Below, in pieces: positions 44,445-51,746 of a stretch of DNA of 64,000 bases. The notes below the pieces were generated by a model that was not told where the DNA came from, searched no databases, and worked only from the letters and a program-made list of their open reading frames with translations. Each line of letters begins with the position of its first letter. The first letter of the stretch is position 1. The translations under genes and the position numbers were made by a program. This DNA comes from Thalassovita sp. (GTDB taxonomy: Bacteria; Pseudomonadota; Alphaproteobacteria; Rhodobacterales; Rhodobacteraceae): NCBI GenBank assembly GCA_017792425.1, contig CP051233.1, positions 275,457 through 339,456 on the forward strand, written 5' to 3'.

Positions 44445-45014
44445 TCATTGCTGCGGGTCGATCCAGCCGATGTTTCCATCTTCGCGGCGGTACACGACGT
44501 TCAACCCGTTTTTCATCTCGTTCCGGAAAATCAGTACGGGCGCCCCTGCCAGTTCCATCTGCATCACCGCCTCGCCGACAGACAGAGACGGTATCTTTGT
44601 CTCCATTTCGGCCACGATGATCGGCTGCAGGCTATCCGGTTCCGATTCCCCTTCGGTTTCGTCCGACGCGAGGATATAGGACGACGCGCCGAGAAGTTCA
44701 ACCGGCTCTGCGCGGTCGCGGTGATGGTCCTTCAGGCGACGTTTGTAGCGGCGTAGCTGTTTTTCCATCTTTTCGCAGCAGTCATCGAATGCGGCATAGA
44801 TTTCGTGGGCATGGGCCTTGGCCTGAGCGGTCAGGCCGGTGGAAAGATGCACAGTGGCTTCGCAGACATATTCGCTGGCCGATTTAGAAAAGATCACGTT
44901 GGCGTCAGTCGGGCGTTCGGCGTATTTCTTAACGGCTTCGCCCAGTTCCGTTTTCACATGTGTTTGCAGTGCCTCACCGATATCGATCTGCTTTCCACTG
45001 ATTTGGTAGCGCAT
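44445..45014 (-). CDS. hpf: Long ribosome hibernation promoting factor
   Basis: 189 residues. N-terminal S30AE domain (~1-105) and C-terminal dimerisation domain (~135-189: PSLSVGEAVMQMELAGAPVL, NVVYRREDGNIGWIDP), joined by a charged linker. The long form makes 100S ribosome dimers in stationary phase. AAGGAG lies well placed before the ATG at 45014. A 239-base gap with possible promoter elements precedes it, and ptsN follows. Confidence 0.95.
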   Translation of the reverse strand: MRYQISGKQIDIGEALQTHVKTELGEAVKKYAERPTDANVIFSKSASEYVCEATVHLSTGLTAQAKAHAHEIYAAFDDCCEKMEKQLRRYKRRLKDHHRDRAEPVELLGASSYILASDETEGESEPDSLQPIIVAEMETKIPSLSVGEAVMQMELAGAPVLIFRNEMKNGLNVVYRREDGNIGWIDPQQ

Positions 45015-45178
45015 CTTGTCTCCTTTGCGTGACAAATCGGGATTGATCCGGGGGTGTTATCCCCGGCTGTTATTATGCCCGAATGCTGGAATGCGACATT
45101 CCTTGGTTTGATCGCCACCCGGCCTTATCAAGAAGACCAAAAGCAGCAGCGGTGCAAGATCAAGGACTGTCATAACTC

Positions 45179-45209
45179 TATTTGAGGCGAGTCGCAGGGT
45201 CACTGTCAA
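45179..45209 (-). promoter_or_regulatory. Possible sigma-70-type promoter for hpf-ptsN
   Basis: Read on the minus strand, TTGACA (45209-45204) is followed after 19 bases by CAAATA (45184-45179). The spacer is longer than usual. It lies ~165 bases before hpf, in the gap where rpoN stands in related clusters. Confidence 0.3.
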
Positions 45210-45253
45210 TTGATCAGCAGAAAATATTTCCTTTGGACGGCCCGGTGCGGGTG

Positions 45254-46012
45254 TCAGGAAATTCGGAAATTGTCACCCAGATAGACCCGGCGCACGTTTT
45301 CGTTCTCTACTACGTCGGATGGCGTGCCTGACATCAGCACCTTGCCTTCGTGCAGGATATAGGCGCGGTCCACGATTTCGAGCGTTTCGCGGACGTTGTG
45401 ATCGGTGATCAGCACCCCGATCCCGCGTTTTTTCAGGTCGGCCACCAGGTGCCGGATATCGCCTACGCTGATCGGGTCCACGCCGGCGAACGGTTCGTCC
45501 AGCAGCAGGTATTTTGGGTTTGCGGCCAGGCAGCGGGCGATTTCAACCCGGCGGCGTTCACCACCGGACAACGCCAACGCTGGCGCGCGGCGCAGGTGTT
45601 CGATGGAAAACTCGCTCAGCAACTCTTCCAGGCGTTCACGCCGCTTATGGCGATCAGGTTCGGAAATATCGAGGATCGAGGCGATGTTGTCCTCTACATT
45701 CATGCCACGGAAGATGGACATCTCCTGCGGCAGATACCCGATCCCCAGCTTGGCGCGGCGGTACATCGGCAGGTTTGTGGCATCGCGCCCGTCGATCAAG
45801 ACCTGTCCGCCTTCGGGGTAAACCAGCCCGGCGATCATGTAGAAGGTGGTGGACTTGCCGCAGCCATTCGGCCCCAGCAGGGCGACAACTTCGCCCCTGT
45901 TCAGTTCCATGCTGAAATCGCGGATCACGACCCGCTTCTTGTAGCTTTTGCGCAAATGGGTCACGCGCAGCCCAGAGGATCCTTCGGTGACGTTCAGCTG
46001 GGGCTTGGCCAT
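45254..46012 (-). CDS. lptB: LPS export ABC transporter ATP-binding protein LptB
   Basis: 252 residues. ATPase that, with LptFG, drives lipopolysaccharide to the outer membrane. Walker A GPNGCGKST, signature LSGGERRRVEIA and Walker B LLLDEPFAGVDP are complete, with the LptB-type switch TDHNVRETLEIVDRAYIL. The ATG at 46012 with AAGGA upstream is preferred to a longer form. Its start is four bases after the lptA stop, and lptC precedes lptA in a leftward operon. Confidence 0.97.
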   Translation of the reverse strand: MAKPQLNVTEGSSGLRVTHLRKSYKKRVVIRDFSMELNRGEVVALLGPNGCGKSTTFYMIAGLVYPEGGQVLIDGRDATNLPMYRRAKLGIGYLPQEMSIFRGMNVEDNIASILDISEPDRHKRRERLEELLSEFSIEHLRRAPALALSGGERRRVEIARCLAANPKYLLLDEPFAGVDPISVGDIRHLVADLKKRGIGVLITDHNVRETLEIVDRAYILHEGKVLMSGTPSDVVENENVRRVYLGDNFRIS

Positions 46013-46016
46013 AGGA

Positions 46017-46511
46017 TTATTCCTTGGTCTCCAGCGTGGTCCTGATGCGTCCGTCGACCTGTGCCGTGCCGGCATCCAGGTTGATAGAGACCTGCTCGCC
46101 CTTCATCACATTGGGGCCCTGGGTCAGCAGAACATTCCCGGTCAGCAGCACGATTCCGGCGTCGATGTCATAATCGGCTTTCTGCGCTTCGGCTGCATCC
46201 GGGCCGTTCACGATGGTGACACCGCCATTGGCCATCAGACGGACGATTTTCTTGCTGTTTTCGGAATAGATGACTTGAACATGGGGGGCGGAAAGCAGCA
46301 TCTCGCCCTGAGTGATGCGCACATCGCCGGTAAAGGTGGCGGTTCCGTCTTTCTGGTTCACCGACAACTGATCCGCCTCTACCTGAACCGGCAGATCGGA
46401 TGTTTCGCGCGAATTGCCAAACGCCAGGTCCGCCGCGAATACAGGTAGCGCCGTGGCGACCGCCAGGGCTGAACAAACCAACAATGAACGCAGCTTTGAC
46501 ACGGAATACAT
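46017..46511 (-). CDS. lptA: LPS transport periplasmic protein LptA
   Basis: 164 residues. Signal peptide (VCSALAVATALPVFA) then an OstA-like beta-jellyroll domain with VEADQLSVNQKDGTATFTGDV and NVMKGEQVSINLDAG. LptA bridges LptC and the outer-membrane LptDE. It lies one base after lptC and four before lptB, in the conserved operon order. Confidence 0.93.
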   Translation of the reverse strand: MYSVSKLRSLLVCSALAVATALPVFAADLAFGNSRETSDLPVQVEADQLSVNQKDGTATFTGDVRITQGEMLLSAPHVQVIYSENSKKIVRLMANGGVTIVNGPDAAEAQKADYDIDAGIVLLTGNVLLTQGPNVMKGEQVSINLDAGTAQVDGRIRTTLETKE

Positions 46512-46512
46512 C

Positions 46513-47118
46513 CTAGTTTTTTGGTTGATATACCAGCTTTACCCGATTTGTGAAAAGCAAATGGGCGTCACCGGTTTCTGGGTCGGAACTCAGCACCATC
46601 TTACCTGCCTCTACCGATCCCGCAGGTGCTGTGCCTTTGACGGTTCCCTCGGTTTCGGCGTCAATTTCGCGCATCGAAGTAAACAGCGCCTCTGTGCGCA
46701 GGTCGTAGCCCGAAGAGGTTGTCACCACGACCCCGCCGGTCAGCCGGGCGGTATCCTCTGATGTGTCCAGAACGGCGGAATCGGATTCAAAAGTCAGGAC
46801 AGTGCCGCCCACCAGATCAATCCGCGCAGATAACTTTTCCGCCCGCGCCAAGCGGTCGTTCGCGGGATCGGGCTTGGCGGTTTCGGCGGAAAAATTGATC
46901 AGGTCGCCATGTGCGCTGGCGCCTGAAAACTGGGGCGTATTGATCATGCCTTCGCGCATACGTTCCTGAAGATCGGGTTGCGAATAGGGGAGTGCGCCCA
47001 GGTTGTCACGCCCGCGCGACAACAGGAACAGCGTGGACAGGATCGCCAGCGCCGCCAGCGGAAGAACGATTTTCAGCCAGCTCACGATCCTGGAGTAGAG
47101 AGTCTCGCGCCACAGCAT
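46513..47118 (-). CDS. lptC: LPS export protein LptC
   Basis: 201 residues. One N-terminal transmembrane helix (IVSWLKIVLPLAALAILSTL) and a periplasmic LptC domain with TLTFESDSAVLD-like repeats (GTVLTFESDSAVLDTSEDTA, LTGGVVVTTSSGYDLRTEAL). It anchors the inner-membrane end of the Lpt bridge. Ahead of lptA and lptB; rnd lies upstream 32 bases away. Confidence 0.88.
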   Translation of the reverse strand: MLWRETLYSRIVSWLKIVLPLAALAILSTLFLLSRGRDNLGALPYSQPDLQERMREGMINTPQFSGASAHGDLINFSAETAKPDPANDRLARAEKLSARIDLVGGTVLTFESDSAVLDTSEDTARLTGGVVVTTSSGYDLRTEALFTSMREIDAETEGTVKGTAPAGSVEAGKMVLSSDPETGDAHLLFTNRVKLVYQPKN

Positions 47119-47150
47119 GGCAGATCATTTCCCCGGTGAGGGCCAGAAGC

Positions 47151-47762
47151 CTAGTGAGAGAAGATATCCGTCTCTGGCCAGCCGGCAAGGTCCAGTTTTG
47201 CGCGGGTCGGCAGGAAGTCAAAGCACGACTGCGCCAGTTCCATGCGATCCTCGCGTTCCAGCATACGGTCCAGTTCGGCCTTCAGCCGGTGCAGGTACAG
47301 CACGTCCGACGCCGCGTATTCCAGTTGCGCTTTGGTCAGTTCAGGCGCGCCCCAGTCGCTGCTTTGCTGCTGCTTGGATATGTCGGTGTTCAGCAATTCC
47401 TGCAGCAGGTTCTTCAGGCCGTGGCGATCCGTGAAGGTGCGCACCAGTTTCGAAGCAATCTTGGTGCAATAGACCGGGGCCGCCAACGCGCCAAAGGCAT
47501 TGTACATGGCGGCAATGTCGAATCGTCCGAAATGGAACAGCTTCAGCACGTCCGGGTTTTCCAGCATGGCGCACAGGTTGGGGGCCTCGGTCTGGCCCTT
47601 CTGGATCTGTACGATATGGGAATTCCCATCCCCGCCCGACATCTGGATGACGCACAGCCGATCCCGATGCGGGTTCAGACCCATCGTTTCGCAATCAATC
47701 GCAACGATCGGGCCCATGTCCAGATCGGCAGGAATATCATTCATGTATAGGTGGTTAGTCAT
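47151..47762 (-). CDS. rnd: Ribonuclease D, short form
   Basis: 203 residues, DEDD-family 3'-5' exoribonuclease that trims tRNA precursors. The exonuclease motifs are IDCETMGL, FHFGRFDIAAM and YAASDVLYL. The HRDC domains that follow in E. coli RNase D (375 aa) are absent. The ATG at 47762 has GAGGGAA upstream; the longer open frame would run into tRNA-Leu. It lies just downstream of a tRNA gene, so cotranscription and tRNA processing are possible. Confidence 0.9.
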   Translation of the reverse strand: MTNHLYMNDIPADLDMGPIVAIDCETMGLNPHRDRLCVIQMSGGDGNSHIVQIQKGQTEAPNLCAMLENPDVLKLFHFGRFDIAAMYNAFGALAAPVYCTKIASKLVRTFTDRHGLKNLLQELLNTDISKQQQSSDWGAPELTKAQLEYAASDVLYLHRLKAELDRMLEREDRMELAQSCFDFLPTRAKLDLAGWPETDIFSH

Positions 47763-47784
47763 TTCATTCCCTCTGTGGAGGGAA

Positions 47785-47871
47785 TGGTGCCCAGGAGAGG
47801 ACTCGAACCTCCACTTCCTTTCGGAAACTAGCACCTGAAGCTAGCGCGTCTACCAATTCCGCCACCTGGGC
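47785..47871 (-). tRNA. tRNA-Leu (anticodon CAG)
   Basis: 87 nt read leftward: acceptor GCCCAGG / CCTGGGC, D arm with TGGCGGAATTGGTAGACGC, anticodon stem-loop CTAGC-TTCAGGT-GCTAG with anticodon CAG, a long variable arm (class II), T arm with GGTTCGAGTCC and encoded CCA at the 3' end (47787-47785). Confidence 0.95.
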
Positions 47872-47889
47872 AGGTGTCGTGAGGGGCGA

Positions 47890-47916
47890 TTTATAGTTGG
47901 CATCCGGTAGTGTCAA
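47890..47916 (-). promoter_or_regulatory. Sigma-70-type promoter of tRNA-Leu
   Basis: Minus strand: TTGACA (47916-47911), 15-base spacer, TATAAA (47895-47890), about 18 bases upstream of the mature tRNA 5' end. The boxes are near consensus but the spacer is two bases short of the optimum. Confidence 0.6.
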
Positions 47917-48014
47917 CGACCATTTTCAACTTTTTTCTGCGACGGCTTATCTTCTTGTGGAAAACCCCCTTTGGGACTAGGAACGGATAACGTTTTTACA
48001 GCCGGAGTCATCTC

Positions 48015-48992
48015 ATGTCGAAACTCGTGACCATCTACGGCGGTGCAGGCTTTGTTGGCCGCTACATTGCGCGGCGACTGGCCAAGGATGGCTGGCGCGT
48101 TCGTGTCGCTGTTCGCCACCCGAACGAGGCCATGCATGTCAAACCCTACGGCGTCCCGGGCCAGGTAGAGCCCGTCCTGTGCAACATCCGCGATGACGCC
48201 AGCGTGCGTTCGGTGATGCAAGGGGCGGATGCGGTTGTGAACTGCGTCGGCATCCTGAATGAACTGGGCAAGAACACGTTCGCCGCCGTTCAGGCCGAAG
48301 GTGCTGGCCGCATCGCCCGGATCGCGGCGGAACAGGGTATCCAGACGATGGTGCATATCTCTGCGATCGGCGCAAACGAAGAATCGGACAGCGAATACCA
48401 GCGCACCAAGGCGCAGGGTGAGGCGGCGGTTCTGGCGCATATTCCTAACGCCGTGATCCTGCGCCCGTCCGTGATCTTCGGGGCAGAGGACCAGTTCTTC
48501 AACCGCTTCGCCGCTATGAAAGGGCCGATCCTGCCCGTGGTTGGCGCGGATACGAAGTTCCAGCCGGTCTATGTGGATGACGTCGCCCAGGCTGCCGTGA
48601 TGGGTGTCGAAGGCAAAGCCCCCGCTGGTGTCTACGAACTGGGCGGTTCCGAAGTGGCGACTTTCCGTCAGCTGATGGAAGAGATGCTGACCGTGATCCG
48701 CCGCCGTAAGGCTATCATAAACCTGCCCTATTTCGCCGCCTCGATCATGGCGTTCGGGTTCGACCTGGTGCAGAAGCTGACCGGTGGACTGTTCAAAAGC
48801 GCCCTGACCCGTGACCAAGTCAAATCGCTGAAAACGGATAATCTGGTATCCGATGACGCCAAGACCTTTGCCGATCTGGGGATCAAGCCCGTCGCCTATG
48901 AGGTCATTCTGCCGGACTATCTGTGGCGTTTCCGCCCGTCTGGCCAGTATGCAGCGATCAAGGAATCGGCCAAGAATCTGCGCCACGGCTAA
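48015..48992 (+). CDS. NDUFA9-like atypical SDR/NAD(P)-binding protein
   Basis: 325 residues. Rossmann motif GGAGFVGRYIARRLA at the N-terminus; YVDDVAQAAV and PAGVYELGGSEVATFRQL match the complex I NDUFA9 39-kDa family. In mitochondria NDUFA9 is a structural subunit with bound NADPH; free bacterial homologs may aid quinone or complex I function. The nearest active-site motif is not the classic YxxxK. A bidirectional terminator separates it from uppP. Confidence 0.88.
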   Translation: MSKLVTIYGGAGFVGRYIARRLAKDGWRVRVAVRHPNEAMHVKPYGVPGQVEPVLCNIRDDASVRSVMQGADAVVNCVGILNELGKNTFAAVQAEGAGRIARIAAEQGIQTMVHISAIGANEESDSEYQRTKAQGEAAVLAHIPNAVILRPSVIFGAEDQFFNRFAAMKGPILPVVGADTKFQPVYVDDVAQAAVMGVEGKAPAGVYELGGSEVATFRQLMEEMLTVIRRRKAIINLPYFAASIMAFGFDLVQKLTGGLFKSALTRDQVKSLKTDNLVSDDAKTFADLGIKPVAYEVILPDYLWRFRPSGQYAAIKESAKNLRHG

Positions 48993-49016
48993 GAGCGGTG
49001 AGCCAGAAGATGCTAG

Positions 49017-49041
49017 AAGGCGGGGCTGGCCCCGCCTTTTT
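49017..49041. terminator. Bidirectional terminator between the NDUFA9-like gene and uppP
   Basis: Stem AAGGCGGGG / CCCCGCCTT with a CTGG loop, then a T-run; the A residues on the other side let it also end the leftward uppP transcript. Confidence 0.88.
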
Positions 49042-49844
49042 CATGTGTAGGCGATGACCAACAGGACCGCCCCGAGGATCACTCGGTAAATCACATAAGG
49101 CGTAAAGCTTACGGTACGCAGCAGCCGCATCATCAGGCTCAGCGCCAGCAGGGCGGAGCCAAAGGACAGGACGGCCACGATTGCCCCGTCCTTGGCCAGT
49201 GCCGGATCCGCGCTTTGGATGAAATCCAATGACAGCAGCGCCCCGCTGGCAAAGATCGTGGGGATCGACATCAGCATGGACAGTTTGGCCGCGTCGTGCC
49301 GCTTGTAGCCCAAACGCCGTGCCGCCGTGATCGTTATCCCGGACCGCGAGGTGCCGGGGATCAGTGCGATAGCCTGCGCCAGGCCGATCAACAGAGCGTC
49401 CCGCAGGGTCCAATCGGCTTCGGTCTGCGTGGTTGGCCCGGTTTGATCTGCCCAATACAGCACGACGCCAAATATCAGCATCGTCCACCCGATGACTTCA
49501 ATTCCGCGCAATGCGTCGCTGATCCCGGTTACCTTCAGAATCAGTCCGACCACGATGACCGGAATGGTCGCCAGCATAAGCAGAAAGGCCAGTCGCGACC
49601 CGGGGGTATCGATCCGCCCGGTCAGCATGCGCGGCACACCTGCCAGTCCGGTGCGGACATCCGCCCAGAAAAAGACAACAACCGCCGCCAAGGTGCCCAC
49701 GTGGGCTGCGACGTCAATCACCAACCCCTGATCGCCCAGGCCGGTCAGATTCGGCAAGAGAATCAGGTGACCCGAGGACGAAATGGGAAGAAACTCGGTA
49801 ATACCTTGTATGACTGCGATAATTAGTAGCTGTAAGAGCGTCAT
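49041..49844 (-). CDS. uppP: Undecaprenyl-diphosphatase
   Basis: 267 residues, multispan membrane enzyme (about eight helices) that recycles undecaprenyl diphosphate to the monophosphate lipid carrier of peptidoglycan and surface glycan synthesis. Catalytic motifs GITEFLPISSSGHL and IPGTSRSGITI are complete. It ends in the terminator at 49017-49041. The 224 bases upstream (49845-50068) are A+T-rich and hold the divergent promoters of uppP and gltD. Confidence 0.96.
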   Translation of the reverse strand: MTLLQLLIIAVIQGITEFLPISSSGHLILLPNLTGLGDQGLVIDVAAHVGTLAAVVVFFWADVRTGLAGVPRMLTGRIDTPGSRLAFLLMLATIPVIVVGLILKVTGISDALRGIEVIGWTMLIFGVVLYWADQTGPTTQTEADWTLRDALLIGLAQAIALIPGTSRSGITITAARRLGYKRHDAAKLSMLMSIPTIFASGALLSLDFIQSADPALAKDGAIVAVLSFGSALLALSLMMRLLRTVSFTPYVIYRVILGAVLLVIAYT

Positions 49845-50068
49845 ATGCCGTTGCCTGAGGTTTTCTTGATGTAGTCTATAACCAATTGAGATTTATGGAA
49901 AAGACGTTAAGTAAAACCGAATCGGACCTAATTTCAGGCGTTCTGGCTGTTAGCAAAGCAATTTGGCTGCAAATTTTCTGATTAAAGGTCAACATTTCTG
50001 ACTTTTATTTATTTTCGACCTGAATTAAAGAAGCGCAGACCAGTATTTCCTAGCAGAGAGGTAGCGGT

Positions 50069-51502
50069 GTGGCTAAGCAACCGATGCTGAAATTCGTGAC
50101 CGTCGAGCGGGACATGCCCTCGAAGCGGGGCGCTGATGTGCGCAACAAGGATTTCCACGAGATCTATGCCGAGTTCGCGGACGAAAAGGCCAAGGAGCAG
50201 GCCAGCCGCTGCAGCCAGTGTGGTGTGCCTTATTGCCAGTCGCATTGCCCGCTGCACAACAACATTCCCGACTGGCTGCGCATGACCGCGATGGGCCGTC
50301 TGGAAGAGGCCTATGCCATCAGCCAAGCCACGAACACCTTCCCGGAAATCTGCGGTCGCATCTGTCCGCAGGACCGTCTGTGCGAAGGCAATTGCGTGAT
50401 CGAACAGTCGGGCCACCAGACCGTGACCATCGGCGCGGTTGAAAAGTACATCACCGATACCGCGTGGGAACGCGGCTGGGTCAAGCCCATCGAAGTCACC
50501 ACCGAGCGTGACCAGTCGGTCGGCATCATCGGTGCGGGCCCCGGCGGGCTGGCTGCCGCTGACATGCTGCGCAGGGCTGGCGTGCAGGTTACTGTCTATG
50601 ACCGCTATGACCGCGCGGGCGGCCTGCTGACGTATGGCATTCCCGGCTTCAAGCTGGAAAAAGACGTCGTCATGCGCCGTATCCAGCAGCTGCAGGAATC
50701 CGGCGTAGAGTTCGTGATGAACTGCAACGTGGGCGAGGATATTTCCTTTGACGCGATCCGTGGCAAACACGATGCTGTGGTTATCGCCACCGGTGTCTAC
50801 AAGACTCGGGATCTGGAAGGGCCGGGTTCGGGTGCCGCTGGCATCGTGAACGCGATTGACTACCTGACCGTATCCAACAAGCTGTCCTTTGGCGACGAGG
50901 TTGCGGAATACGAGGATGGCACTCTGAACGCCGCCGGCAAAAAGGTGGTCGTGATCGGCGGCGGCGACACCGCGATGGATTGCGTGCGTACCGCGATCCG
51001 CCAGGGCGCGGACAGCGTGAAATGCCTGTACCGCCGTGACCGCGCCAACATGCCCGGTTCGCAACGCGAAGTGCAGAACGCCGAGGAAGAAGGCGTGGAA
51101 TTCGTCTGGCTGGCCGCGCCCAAGGGCTTTGCCGGGGAACCAGTCAGCGGCGTGATGGTGCAGAAGATGCGTTTGGGAATGCCCGATGCGTCTGGCCGTC
51201 AGAGTCCCGAGGTGATCGAGGGTGCGGACTATGTCGAAGACGCCGACCTGGTGATCAAGGCGCTGGGTTTCGAACCCGAGGACTTGCCCAAACTGTGGGG
51301 TGTGGACGGTCTGGAAGTGACCCGCTGGGGCACCGTCAAGGCCGCCTATGAGACCGGCAAAACCAGTCTGGACGGCGTGTTCGCGGTGGGTGACATCGTG
51401 CGCGGCGCTTCGCTGGTGGTCTGGGCGATCCGGGATGGCCGGGATTGCGCCGACGCGGTGCTGGAATACCTGAGCGAACCCCGTGCCGTCGCGGCCGAGT
51501 AA
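50069..51502 (+). CDS. gltD: Glutamate synthase small subunit
   Basis: 477 residues, the NADPH-oxidising subunit of GOGAT. N-terminal 4Fe-4S cysteines are in CSQCGVPYCQSHCP and CGRICPQDRLCEGNC; nucleotide-binding motifs GAGPGGLAAADMLRR and IGGGDTAMDCVR follow. Start is GTG at 50069, preceded by GAGAGG. It lies ahead of gltB with a long 244-base spacer, the reverse of the E. coli gltB-gltD order. Confidence 0.95.
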   Translation: MAKQPMLKFVTVERDMPSKRGADVRNKDFHEIYAEFADEKAKEQASRCSQCGVPYCQSHCPLHNNIPDWLRMTAMGRLEEAYAISQATNTFPEICGRICPQDRLCEGNCVIEQSGHQTVTIGAVEKYITDTAWERGWVKPIEVTTERDQSVGIIGAGPGGLAAADMLRRAGVQVTVYDRYDRAGGLLTYGIPGFKLEKDVVMRRIQQLQESGVEFVMNCNVGEDISFDAIRGKHDAVVIATGVYKTRDLEGPGSGAAGIVNAIDYLTVSNKLSFGDEVAEYEDGTLNAAGKKVVVIGGGDTAMDCVRTAIRQGADSVKCLYRRDRANMPGSQREVQNAEEEGVEFVWLAAPKGFAGEPVSGVMVQKMRLGMPDASGRQSPEVIEGADYVEDADLVIKALGFEPEDLPKLWGVDGLEVTRWGTVKAAYETGKTSLDGVFAVGDIVRGASLVVWAIRDGRDCADAVLEYLSEPRAVAAE

Positions 51503-51655
51503 GATTTTGTAAAAGGTGCAAGAGGTACGATTCGCGCCTTGAAACGTACAAAACGAAGCATCTGGAATTGATCCCAGCCCGAAAGACAAAAGGGCAAAGA
51601 TACTGACCTGAAACACCCGGATCGCCCGATCCGCCGTTGAATAGGTAAACGAAAG

Positions 51656-51733
51656 ATGACCCGACCCCGTGCGTGGGGTTCACCGAAAGGTAAGGCTTCT
51701 TTCGAACGGCAGAGCGGGAACCGGCAGGCCTGA
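51656..51733 (+). other. Possible 25-codon open frame in the gltD-gltB spacer
   Basis: ATG at 51656 to TGA at 51733, 25 residues rich in Arg and Ser (RPRAWGSPKGKASFERQSGN). It ends 13 bases before gltB. AGGTAA sits a little far upstream (~10 bases). It could be a leader peptide or chance; low coding evidence. Confidence 0.2.
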
Positions 51734-51746
51734 GAAGGAGAAGACA

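Noticed and set aside
49900..50000. Operator-like GCAAAGCAATTTGGCTGC before gltD
   Set aside because: It is not a clean palindrome and does not match an NtrC or Lrp consensus well enough to call.
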